A DNA stretch of 6,403 nt from Candidatus Omnitrophota bacterium (GCA_029931885.1 JAOZRJ010000094.1:1-6403), one strand, 5' to 3'. Shown: positions 1-5,295, counted from the first letter of the stretch. Program-made: numbers and translations. The notes: generated by a model not told the origin, from the sequence alone.

Positions 1-30
1 AAAATTCTCAATAGTAAAAAATTAAATCTA

Positions 31-477
31 TCATTCTTTCAGATTTACATTTTCGGTGGATTCTTCTTTGAGCTGCTGAATTATTTGAGAATGAGCTTCA
101 CTTAATTTGCCACTTGTACCTTGATTTTCCATTAAATCAAAAACCAATTTCTTTAAATCAGTTATGTCCCTTTTCATATCAAAAAGGATTTTATATAAAA
201 GATCCCGTTCCGAGAACTCCGACTTATTAGCTTGTGGTTTGTAAAGAACCGGAAGTCTCCTTTCAACAATCTGTGGCAGGTAATGCTTAAGGATTTGGGC
301 AGAAATATTTTTATTTTGTTCTATTATGGAAATCTGTTCTGTAATATTTTTTAACTGTCGTATGTTACCCGGCCAACGATAATTCTGTAAAACTTGCCTT
401 GCCTCGTTATCCAACTGTAATACAGGCATGTGATATTTTTCTGCGAAATCAGAAGAAAATTTCCGAAAAAGCAAAAG
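31..477 (-). CDS. C-terminal fragment of a Bacteroidota-type sigma-54-dependent transcriptional activator
   Basis: Proteins of this family are AAA+ ATPases that remodel sigma-54 RNA polymerase at its promoters. Only the end of the ATPase domain and the region after it are present. The recognisable part starts near [17 protein letters not shown], continues into the family signature [10 protein letters not shown] (the sensor II region) and [10 protein letters not shown], then RLPVLYKP and an [23 protein letters not shown] helix. This arrangement, without a typical Fis helix-turn-helix, is what I know from Bacteroidetes homologues. The stop is TGA at 31-33. The Walker A/B and GAFTGA parts are absent. 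The frame stays open to an ATG at 522, but codons beyond about 477 are antisense to NUMOD3 repeats and do not resemble the family. It is not a phage-type gene and does not fit its neighbours; it probably arrived by a chimeric join or recombination. Family assignment is firm, origin uncertain. Confidence 0.8.
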   Translation of the reverse strand, partial: LLLFRKFSSDFAEKYHMPVLQLDNEARQVLQNYRWPGNIRQLKNITEQISIIEQNKNISAQILKHYLPQIVERRLPVLYKPQANKSEFSERDLLYKILFDMKRDITDLKKLVFDLMENQGTSGKLSEAHSQIIQQLKEESTENVNLKE

Positions 478-728
478 GCCGAAAAGTTTCAGAAGAAACC
501 AAGAAAAAAATGAGTGAATCAACTAAAGGTTTTAAACACACCGAAGAATCCAAACGAAAAATGAGTCTAGCACAAAAAGGCAAAAAATATTCAGAAGAAT
601 CCAAACGAAAAATGAGTAAATTAAGAACTGGAATACAATACAAACAAGTTCAATGTCCTCATTGTAACAAAATCGGTGCGGGGCCAAACATGTCCAGATA
701 TCATTTTGATAATTGTAAATTTATTTAA
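399..728 (+). CDS. Truncated homing endonuclease: NUMOD3 repeats and C-terminal zinc motif, catalytic domain missing
   Basis: NUMOD3 modules are DNA-binding repeats found after the GIY-YIG or HNH catalytic domain of phage homing endonucleases. Residues from about 18 (KKISEKAKG) hold consecutive 17-residue units: [27 protein letters not shown] and [18 protein letters not shown]...HFDNC segment follows (Cys-X2-Cys-X12-His-X3-Cys), typical of the C-terminus of such enzymes in T4-like phages. The only start in frame is a TTG at 399, and the first 17 codons are antisense to the sigma-54 fragment, so that start is fortuitous; genuine homology begins near 450. No GIY-YIG or HNH motif is present, so this piece alone should not cut DNA. 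The stop is TAA at 726-728. It is the only plus-strand gene and converges on the transglycosylase gene, overlapping it by 108 nt. It is best read as a 5'-truncated gene. Confidence 0.75.
   Translation: MPRYPTVIQACDIFLRNQKKISEKAKGRKVSEETKKKMSESTKGFKHTEESKRKMSLAQKGKKYSEESKRKMSKLRTGIQYKQVQCPHCNKIGAGPNMSRYHFDNCKFI
450..477. other. Junction between homing-endonuclease and sigma-54 sequences
   Basis: Left of this stretch the minus strand encodes a convincing sigma-54 activator and the plus strand nothing sensible. Right of it the plus strand encodes NUMOD3 repeats and the minus strand nothing sensible. Within it both readings are plausible: plus [10 protein letters not shown], minus LLFRKFSSD. About 20 purine-rich bases thus fit both parents, as expected where two unrelated sequences were joined at a short stretch of similarity. 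Whether the join is biological or an assembly product cannot be decided from the sequence alone. Confidence 0.6.
543..617 (+). repeat. Exact 24-bp direct repeat, 51 bp apart, in NUMOD3 units
   Basis: Positions 543-566 and 594-617 are identical, and the 51-bp period equals one 17-residue NUMOD3 unit (EESKRKMS in both). Bases 481-540 hold a diverged third unit. The repeat reflects duplication of the DNA-binding module. Such repeats also recur across unrelated homing endonucleases, which makes them prone to recombination and to wrong joins in short-read assembly. Confidence 0.85.
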
Positions 729-1259
729 ATTAGATACCAATACAATAGAACGATATATGTGATCATATTGTCTTATTGATTTCATTATATTATCATAATA
801 TCGATGACCTCCACGATCACCATTATATCGTTGCAACATACATTTCAACCCACGATCTATTTTATTACATTCCCGCCGATAAACGGATAATATATAAGTG
901 CCGGATAAAGTATTTCGTTTCGGATTATAAAAATCCTGCCACGATTTCATCAAACCTTTTTTTTTCAAAACTTTAAACCAAACAGGCACTCGAATTTGCA
1001 TTAAGCCCCGGGCATCCCACTTATTATAAGCATCTATATCAAAATGTGACTCAGTTTTCATCACTGCCAAAATAAGAATTGGATCAAAATCAAACTTATT
1101 AGCGGCCTTTGTGATAGATTCACCGATTATATAAATTTCTGGTTGTTTTATTTGTGGATTGAATTTTTTTATATATTTACGGTGCCCCTCAAATGCGAAA
1201 ACCGTGAAACTGAACGATATCAGTGCCACGGCTAAAATCACCGTTCTTAGAATACTCAT
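621..1259 (-). CDS. Secreted SLT-type lytic transglycosylase
   Basis: A peptidoglycan-cleaving enzyme (non-hydrolytic cut of MurNAc-GlcNAc bonds), likely acting in the periplasm during lysis or entry. I chose the ATG at 1259, which gives 212 aa, because it follows the neck-gene stop by one base and opens with a signal peptide: hydrophobic residues about 6-22, with a plausible cleavage after VFA at residue 22. The longer frame back to 1361 would overlap the neck gene. The SLT fold covers about 43-160: catalytic Glu70 in MKTES, GLMQI at 85-89, and the RYNGD motif near 144-148. The SD is weak (GGGG, 6 nt upstream). Oddly, the last 35 or so codons (below 728) are antisense to the homing-endonuclease fragment and look like read-through into foreign DNA; the native C-terminus may have been lost. 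The core domain is confident, the tail is not. Confidence 0.85.
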   Translation of the reverse strand: MSILRTVILAVALISFSFTVFAFEGHRKYIKKFNPQIKQPEIYIIGESITKAANKFDFDPILILAVMKTESHFDIDAYNKWDARGLMQIRVPVWFKVLKKKGLMKSWQDFYNPKRNTLSGTYILSVYRRECNKIDRGLKCMLQRYNGDRGGHRYYDNIMKSIRQYDHIYRSIVLVSNLNKFTIIKMISGHVWPRTDFVTMRTLNLFVLYSSS

Positions 1260-1260
1260 G

Positions 1261-1992
1261 TTACCCCACACTAAAGTTAGCCGGCAAAGCCCACACTTCC
1301 TCAAGTTCTGTGTCAAGCTTCTCTTGTAAACTCCCACCCTTCTCTGTATAGAGGGCTGCATTAACAGTTAAACCGCTAGGGAGTAAACTGCCTTCAAATT
1401 TCTGTAAATTCACGCCCCATTGAATCATCGTCATTGCATATGAATAATTTTTGATCCAATTGTGATCGTAAATATTACTGTTTTCATCAGAATAATCAGT
1501 TTTCTGATAATATATAAGACCCACCTTAGATGATGATGGAACTTCCGGCAAATATAAAACGTTGGTAGTTGGGTTAAAATCCCAAATAGTCTTACGTCGC
1601 AACATAAAATCAACAGTAGAAACTTGTTGTCTTGTCAATTCCAACGTCAACAGACTTCCACCAGTCGAGGATGAAGCCAACATATCCGGCACCACTTTAT
1701 CGGGGAATGGCGCCTCATATTCCGCAATACTCGTATCGTAATCATATACTTGAAGTATTGCAGAAACATCGAAGCCCAAATCATACTCATGTTGATCTTC
1801 AACTATATCCAATTCCTTGAAACGCATTTGAATCCCGCCTTCCGCGAACGTGATGTATCGTTCGAGTGCTTCTTGAATTGCTATTTCGATCTGATCATCC
1901 GTCACCTCTACATTAACAACAGGATAACCGCATCGTTTTTTTACGTAATCTACCAAATCATTCTTGGAACTAACGAAAGTCGATAAAGCCAT
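1261..1992 (-). CDS. 13: T4 gp13-like neck (head-completion) protein
   Basis: In T4-like phages gp13 joins gp14 in the neck that closes the filled head and connects it to the tail. The N-terminus, residues about 10-50 (LVDYVKKRCGYPVVNVEV, then DDQIEIAIQEALERY), matches the pattern seen in gp13 homologues of marine T4-like phages. So does the C-terminal half (NWIKNYSYAMTMIQWGVNLQKF, then GSLLPSGLTVNAALY, then a Glu-rich end). At 243 aa it is shorter than T4 gp13 (about 309 aa) but usual for the environmental relatives I recall. The ATG at 1992 lies one base after the upstream stop (TAA-A-ATG), with a GAGG site inside the previous gene, which indicates translational coupling. The downstream transglycosylase starts in the same way. 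Family assignment rests on recognised patterns, not an alignment. Confidence 0.7.
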   Translation of the reverse strand: MALSTFVSSKNDLVDYVKKRCGYPVVNVEVTDDQIEIAIQEALERYITFAEGGIQMRFKELDIVEDQHEYDLGFDVSAILQVYDYDTSIAEYEAPFPDKVVPDMLASSSTGGSLLTLELTRQQVSTVDFMLRRKTIWDFNPTTNVLYLPEVPSSSKVGLIYYQKTDYSDENSNIYDHNWIKNYSYAMTMIQWGVNLQKFEGSLLPSGLTVNAALYTEKGGSLQEKLDTELEEVWALPANFSVG

Positions 1993-1993
1993 T

Positions 1994-2434
1994 TTAAGCC
2001 TCAGCTAATATATTTTCTATTATTTTTCCTTTCGTTAGTTTCTTTGTCTCTATATTGAAATCTGCACAGATCAACTCCAATTGCTTCTTAGTATACTTCT
2101 CGTCCAGCGAGTCACTGTTGAGTTCGTCAACTTCTTTCTTCAAAAAGCTGACTATATCAGAATCATCATCGTCACTTGATTCTTTGTCTTGATCCGGCTT
2201 ATCCGTCTCAGGCTCGAAAGGACGAGGCTTTGGGACTTCTGTTAAAATTTGTGGACCTTTTTTATTTTCCATCATTTCCTCTGGATCTCCAATATATCTA
2301 AAGATAGTTGGATATGTTATCGCTAAATCGGCATTGGTTATTATATCACCTTGTCGAAATTCTGTATCAACATACGGGCCCGTACTTACTATAACGCGTA
2401 GACCATTAGGTGCGAATACCTTCCATTGTTTCAT
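1994..2434 (-). CDS. Small phage protein, paralogue of its upstream neighbour, with SAP/HeH-like C-terminus
   Basis: 146 aa, function unknown. Residues 1-50 share a motif with the protein encoded at 2453-2710: WKV, V.VS, FR.G..ITN..LA..YP..F. It is probably a small beta-rich domain followed by a short helix. Residues about 51-105 are charged and low-complexity, with Pro/Glu/Lys and a DDDDSD run. Residues about 110-146 (KYTKKQLELICADFNIETKK, then LTKGKIIENIL) form two predicted helices resembling SAP/HeH/Rho-N-like modules, which in other proteins bind nucleic acids. A good SD, AGGAG six bases before the ATG, lies in the 18-nt gap to the paralogue. Its place just before the neck gene suggests a virion or DNA-packaging role, but that is inference. 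Confidence 0.75.
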   Translation of the reverse strand: MKQWKVFAPNGLRVIVSTGPYVDTEFRQGDIITNADLAITYPTIFRYIGDPEEMMENKKGPQILTEVPKPRPFEPETDKPDQDKESSDDDDSDIVSFLKKEVDELNSDSLDEKYTKKQLELICADFNIETKKLTKGKIIENILAEA

Positions 2435-2452
2435 TACTTACTCCTAAAATGT

Positions 2453-2710
2453 TTAAAAATCTTCGTCTTCCTCTTCTTCCGGCTCAGGTTCTTCCTCTTC
2501 TTCCGGCTCAGGTTCTTCCTCAGGTTCTACAACTACTGGAGCTTCTTCGACTTCGATCGAAGGTCCTTCGACCAATTCAAAAAACCGTGGATACTGTGCA
2601 GCCAGCTCGGAATTAGTTATAAATTGGCCTTCTCTAAATATAGAATCAGTCCCTTTCCAAGATACTTGAACCGAGTCGCCGTGATTGGGTATTACTTTCC
2701 ACTTACTCAT
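2453..2710 (-). CDS. Small phage protein with acidic Glu/Pro repeat tail
   Basis: 85 aa, function unknown. Residues 1-50 (MSKWKVIPNHGDSVQVSW onward to YPRFFELVEGP) are paralogous to the N-terminus of the next gene. From about residue 53 the protein is almost all Glu, Pro, Val and Asp, ending in EEEEDEDF. Part of this comes from a perfect 24-bp tandem repeat encoding EEPEPEEE units. Acidic tails of this kind often keep a protein soluble, mimic DNA or bind basic partners; no specific role can be read here. The ATG overlaps the nuclease stop as ATGA, and a GGAG site sits 8 nt upstream inside the nuclease gene, so translation is probably coupled. Confidence 0.75.
   Translation of the reverse strand: MSKWKVIPNHGDSVQVSWKGTDSIFREGQFITNSELAAQYPRFFELVEGPSIEVEEAPVVVEPEEEPEPEEEEEPEPEEEEDEDF
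2466..2521 (-). repeat. 24-bp perfect tandem repeat, about 2.3 copies, coding
   Basis: Every base from 2466 to 2497 is repeated 24 bases further on. The unit is in frame (8 codons) and encodes the EEPEPEEE element of the acidic tail. The period and perfection point to recent slippage or unequal recombination; copy number may vary between related phages. Confidence 0.9.
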
Positions 2711-3414
2711 GTTTTATTCTCCTTTTCGCAGATTTCAAAATAATCGCAATAATGACAAAATCGGTGTTGCGTTCGATCGAACTTGTCATCTTCTTCTATC
2801 TTATTTATCTTCTTAAACAAAAACGATTTAATCTTATCCAAATGTTCTGATCTTTCAAAAGTATAACCAATCATTTTTTTTTGTTCAAGATAATAATAAG
2901 ATGCTTCCACTGTATTTATCTCTGGGTATTCCTGAAATGCCCACACCGCGTAAATCAGAACTTGAGGATCTTCAAGCGATCCGTCAGTACCCCATTGCTT
3001 TCCAGTTTTCCAATCGACAATCGTAATTTTATCCGATCCAATTCTGAGATAATCAATCTGTCCTTGAAACAGCTTTATACGCCCGCTGGCGTCCATTATT
3101 TTGAACCAAAATTCCTTTTCGATGATATCATCGTTTACCAACAATTCTTTCAATTGTGGCTCTTTTAAAAGGTCTTTTAACAGTTCACCGTAATCATCAA
3201 TATCTGAAATCGATGATAACTTGAAATTGAAATCTTTTTCGGGGATTTTTGGATAGTTCTCTAAGACATAATGAAAAAACTTACCTTTCTCAAAAGCAAT
3301 CTTTTCAACAAACGGAACTTTCAGCTTGTCAATGTACTTGTATTTGAATGACAGCGGACATTCGTAAAACTTCTTTATCTTTGAAGCACTGTAAGGCGCA
3401 TATTTAAAATTCAT
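2707..3414 (-). CDS. RecB/Cas4-family PD-(D/E)XK exonuclease with predicted 4Fe-4S cluster
   Basis: 235 aa, matching the single-domain PDDEXK_1/Cas4-like nucleases that degrade or trim DNA ends. Visible core: His48, Glu99/Glu101, Asp121 (GQIDYLRIG), then IVDWKTGK with Asp134 and Lys136, and the QVLIY motif at 151-155 (QxxxY). One cysteine near the start (Cys19, in YECPLSFKY) and three at the end (Cys220, Cys223, Cys229, in CHYCDYFEIC) give the split four-cysteine arrangement that holds an iron-sulfur cluster in Cas4 and AddB. The ATG at 3414 is the only usable start, since an in-frame TAA lies two codons upstream. No SD is visible before it, and a hairpin separates it from the SSB gene. It overlaps the next gene by 4 nt. 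Next to an SSB it probably serves recombination-dependent replication or DNA repair. There is no cas1, cas2 or CRISPR array here, so a role in spacer acquisition is not supported. Confidence 0.85.
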   Translation of the reverse strand: MNFKYAPYSASKIKKFYECPLSFKYKYIDKLKVPFVEKIAFEKGKFFHYVLENYPKIPEKDFNFKLSSISDIDDYGELLKDLLKEPQLKELLVNDDIIEKEFWFKIMDASGRIKLFQGQIDYLRIGSDKITIVDWKTGKQWGTDGSLEDPQVLIYAVWAFQEYPEINTVEASYYYLEQKKMIGYTFERSEHLDKIKSFLFKKINKIEEDDKFDRTQHRFCHYCDYFEICEKENKT

Positions 3415-3423
3415 ATGTTAAAT

Positions 3424-3441
3424 GGGGCCAAGGATGACCCC
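3424..3441 (-). terminator. Intercistronic hairpin between SSB and nuclease genes (weak terminator or attenuator)
   Basis: In the transcript, GGGGTCA can pair with TGGCCCC (seven pairs, one G-U) around a four-base TCCT loop. It lies 12 nt after the SSB stop and 9 nt before the nuclease ATG. Only a short ATTT follows, not a proper U-run, so it may slow polymerase, stabilise the SSB message or limit nuclease translation rather than terminate. The pairing is better on the minus-strand RNA than on the plus strand, where the G-U becomes C-A. Confidence 0.4.
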
Positions 3442-3453
3442 GCAGCTATTCGT

Positions 3454-4476
3454 TTAAGCTTTCTTTTTCTTTTTCTTTCCCTTCGACAAAATACTCTTGA
3501 TGTAGTCATCATCCGACTGTTCGGCCGCCTTCTTAGCCTTTTTCTTTGACTTTTTCGGCTCTGGTTTGTCAGCGATCTCTTCATCTTCGTCAAGCTCAGG
3601 ATCTACAACATCTTCCGATGCGTCATCAGCGAAATCATCCACTGGTTCATCATCGTCTTCGTCATCATCATCTTCAGCGACTTGGAGTCCTAAGATAGGC
3701 GCCAGTTCTTTCTGAATACTTGTAAATGTGGGATATTTATTTTCCTTGTCCCATTCGTCAAGTGGATGGAGTTGCTTAATCAACTCACCAATCCGCTCAT
3801 CCCTTTCGTCGTCTGACAACTCAGGGTACAGAGGCGCTTGTTTCTTGAACTTGGAATCGTCGTAAGTCATCCAATCTGTGTTTGGCTTCATTCCTGAACG
3901 AACGATGAAATCCGATCCCTCATACCAATCACATGGCAGGAATGTATCATCCTCTTCACCGAGAAGATCTTCCTGTCCTTCACCCTTGGCTACACCGAAC
4001 ATAGCTTTTTTATACTTATCATGAATCTGTGTTCCGTGATCCCACAAGAAAACTTTGCCTTCGTTGTCCGGGTTGGAAGGGTCCTTGATTACGAGGATGT
4101 TTGAAACTGCATGGAACTTTCTCTTTCGTTGTCGTGAAAGATCGTTATCTCTCTTATGAACTGACTTGAACAACTCCCGATTCTTCAAACACACTGGGCA
4201 ATCCTTACCTATAGAGGTCGGACAGTTCTTTGTGTAAATTCCGCTCGTTCCACCTGCGGTCCAATTGAACCAATGTGAATAGTAGATTTTGAAAGGGACG
4301 TTGCTTGGATCTGGAAGGAATCGAACTATGGCTTGACCGACTTTTGTCTCTTTGTCAAATGTCAGTTTCCAAAATCGACCATCATTAGCGTTGCCAGAAT
4401 TGGCAGGCTTTCGTTTTGCTTCGTCGTCTATGACGTTCTGCTTAATCTTACTATAATCTAAACTATACTTACCCAT
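3454..4476 (-). CDS. 32: T4 gp32-like single-stranded DNA-binding protein
   Basis: Coats ssDNA and organises the replication, recombination and repair machinery of T4-like phages. Residues 34-60 (RFWKLTFDKETKVGQAIVRF, then LPDP) and the zinc ligand set His68, Cys85, Cys93, Cys96 (H-X16-C-X7-C-X2-C, ending KDCPVC) match the gp32 core, as does NILVIKDPSNPDNEGKVFLW at about 126-145. The C-terminal region is very acidic (268-306), as in the gp32 protein-interaction tail. Unusually, it is followed by a Lys-rich stretch (308-316), a short DDDYIKSILS element and a terminal run of lysines (332-339). At 340 aa it is longer than T4 gp32 (301 aa), mostly because of this tail. The ATG at 4476 has GGAG 4 nt upstream. 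The 69-nt AT-rich leader could hold an autoregulatory site as in T4, but I see no clear pseudoknot. Confidence 0.92.
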   Translation of the reverse strand: MGKYSLDYSKIKQNVIDDEAKRKPANSGNANDGRFWKLTFDKETKVGQAIVRFLPDPSNVPFKIYYSHWFNWTAGGTSGIYTKNCPTSIGKDCPVCLKNRELFKSVHKRDNDLSRQRKRKFHAVSNILVIKDPSNPDNEGKVFLWDHGTQIHDKYKKAMFGVAKGEGQEDLLGEEDDTFLPCDWYEGSDFIVRSGMKPNTDWMTYDDSKFKKQAPLYPELSDDERDERIGELIKQLHPLDEWDKENKYPTFTSIQKELAPILGLQVAEDDDDEDDDEPVDDFADDASEDVVDPELDEDEEIADKPEPKKSKKKAKKAAEQSDDDYIKSILSKGKKKKKKA

Positions 4477-4480
4477 ATCA

Positions 4481-4484
4481 CTCC
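4481..4484 (-). promoter_or_regulatory. Strong Shine-Dalgarno of the SSB gene
   Basis: AAAAGGAG with a 4-nt spacer before the ATG at 4476, in the longest gap of the replication cluster (69 nt). It supports the chosen SSB start and high translation. In T4, gp32 represses its own mRNA by coating an unstructured AT-rich region at the ribosome site; the AT-rich leader here would allow the same, by inference. Confidence 0.6.
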
Positions 4485-4545
4485 TTTTGTGCTGGATTAT
4501 TTAAAATTTGTTCTACCTTTGGTCTGCTCTTTAAAAATTCAAGTT

Positions 4546-4773
4546 CTATCGATTATCTGCTGCTTCAATAGCCCTTTGAATGTCGCCCACTTGAGAAATT
4601 CCCAAATTCAGCTCGTCGGTGAGCATGTCGTGAATCATCTCTGATAATTCTTTCCTTGCATCATCAACGTCCTCTCCATCCTCTAGCGTGGCCTTCAATC
4701 CTATCTCGGCGCCAGCGGATGAAAATCTTACAAACTTTACATTTGCTGACACTGAAATTTCAGTAACTTTCAT
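4546..4773 (-). CDS. Conserved-looking small phage protein, unknown function
   Basis: 75 aa. I do not recognise a named family. The first half alternates hydrophobic residues (MKVTEISVSANVKFVRF, then AEIGLKATLEDGED), as in a small beta sheet. The second half is an amphipathic helix (DDARKELSEMIHDMLTDEL) and a short acidic end. The beta-then-helix layout recalls small proteins of unknown function that I associate with phage replication regions, but the link is loose. A GGAG site 8 nt upstream lies in the end of the gp33-like gene, from which it is separated by 3 nt, so the two are co-translated. Its position between the gp33-like gene and the SSB suggests an accessory role in replication or late transcription. 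Confidence 0.7.
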   Translation of the reverse strand: MKVTEISVSANVKFVRFSSAGAEIGLKATLEDGEDVDDARKELSEMIHDMLTDELNLGISQVGDIQRAIEAADNR

Positions 4774-4776
4774 TCA

Positions 4777-5001
4777 TTAATCTCCAAAAAACGTCTCCAA
4801 AGACTTGCCAAGATCGTTATCCTTCATCATATTAAGTCCAGAAGCTTCTACTTTTATCTTGTCCTTCAATGACTGATGAATGATCTTAGCAATATCTTCA
4901 AAATCGGTCGAGTTATCTTCACTAAACATTATGAGAGTTTCAATATAAGACAGACCAGTCTCTTGTTTCATCCGTTCTATCATCATATTAAATCCATACA
5001 T
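4777..5001 (-). CDS. 33: Putative late-transcription coactivator, T4 gp33-like
   Basis: In T4, gp33 bridges host RNA polymerase and the sliding clamp gp45 so that late promoters fire during replication. This 74-aa protein has the helical layout and wording I associate with gp33 homologues of environmental T4-like phages: ETLIMFSEDNSTDFEDIAKI, then LKDKIKVEASGLNMMK. It ends in SLETFFGD, a hydrophobic-acidic terminus like the clamp-binding tails of T4 late-transcription proteins. T4 gene 33 is also close to gene 32, so the neighbourhood agrees. It is shorter than T4 gp33 (112 aa). The ATG at 5001 follows AAGAAGAG with an 8-nt spacer; ATGs at residues 6 and 7 are possible alternatives. Promoter P1 lies immediately upstream, with a leader of about 19 nt. 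The assignment is by pattern and context only. Confidence 0.55.
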   Translation of the reverse strand: MYGFNMMIERMKQETGLSYIETLIMFSEDNSTDFEDIAKIIHQSLKDKIKVEASGLNMMKDNDLGKSLETFFGD

Positions 5002-5026
5002 AACTATAACTCTTCTTTAAAATTAT

Positions 5027-5055
5027 ATTATAACACAATTCACTACTTTTGTCAA
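5027..5055 (-). promoter_or_regulatory. Promoter P1: perfect sigma-70 consensus before the gp33/gp32 cluster
   Basis: On the minus strand TTGACA (5055-5050), exactly 17 bases, then TATAAT (5032-5027), all twelve consensus bases present. The predicted start of transcription is near 5020. The -35 box begins three bases after the stop codon of the upstream 70-aa gene. Such a strong host-type promoter suits early expression of the gp33-like protein, SSB and nuclease. Confidence 0.9.
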
Positions 5056-5058
5056 ACC

Positions 5059-5271
5059 TTATCGAATCGCCGGCAAAGCCCTGATACATTCATCCTGCGA
5101 TGAAAACCTCGTTCTTTCATATAAATTGAGCCATGACTTATCATGCTCATATATAAAATCATTAATCGTCTTTCCCCTCGCCTTGCGTGTCACCAAATAC
5201 TTAACATGATCAAAATTCCTACTTTCCCTCGATGGTTCTATTCTTCTTAGTGTTTTGACTTCAACTTTCAT
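5059..5271 (-). CDS. Small basic phage protein, unknown function
   Basis: 70 aa, not recognised. It is rich in Arg and Lys (KTLRRIEPSRESRNF, VTRKARGKT), with a central aromatic helix-like part (NDFIYEHDKSWLNLYER). The charge suggests nucleic-acid binding or an early host-takeover protein, but nothing is diagnostic. The start at 5271 is supported by AGGAG with a 6-nt spacer. It is the first gene behind promoter P2 and has a leader of about 120 nt. Its TAA stop is followed after three bases by the -35 box of P1. Confidence 0.7.
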   Translation of the reverse strand: MKVEVKTLRRIEPSRESRNFDHVKYLVTRKARGKTINDFIYEHDKSWLNLYERTRFSSQDECIRALPAIR

Positions 5272-5277
5272 AGCGAA

Positions 5278-5295
5278 CTCCTAACTTATTAGTTA
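5278..5295 (-). promoter_or_regulatory. SD (AGGAG) flanked by a small inverted repeat
   Basis: In the transcript TAACT-AATA-AGTTA can form a 5-bp stem that ends at the AGGAG site of the 70-aa gene. The stem is AT-rich and weak, so it may only keep the ribosome site open or modestly tune it. Confidence 0.3.

Noticed and set aside
543..617. Spaced direct repeats as a CRISPR-like array
   Set aside because: The repeat period is exactly 17 codons, the intervening DNA is coding, and the units are NUMOD3 protein repeats.
1260..1361. Longer 246-aa start for the transglycosylase
   Set aside because: The extra residues overlap the neck gene and precede the signal peptide; the ATG at 1259 sits directly after the neck stop.
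2426..2743. Plus-strand open frame of about 105 codons
   Set aside because: It is antisense to the two paralogues and translates the acidic repeat as a Phe/Leu-rich string; there is no SD or family resemblance.
2802..2920. Two GATAAATA sequences as T4-type late promoters (TATAAATA)
   Set aside because: Each has a mismatch at the first base, both lie inside the nuclease gene as ordinary AT-rich codons, and no exact copy was noticed by eye before the late genes.
2707..3414. Cas4-like nuclease as part of a CRISPR adaptation module
   Set aside because: No cas1 or cas2 gene, leader or repeat-spacer array lies in the window, and the neighbours are phage replication and virion genes.
3411..3593. 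Arg/Lys-rich 60-codon frame overlapping the SSB 3' end
   Set aside because: It is a shifted frame of the Asp/Glu/Lys-rich SSB tail; no start signal was found. The A-runs are only five long, so a classic A-AAA-AAG slippery site is absent.
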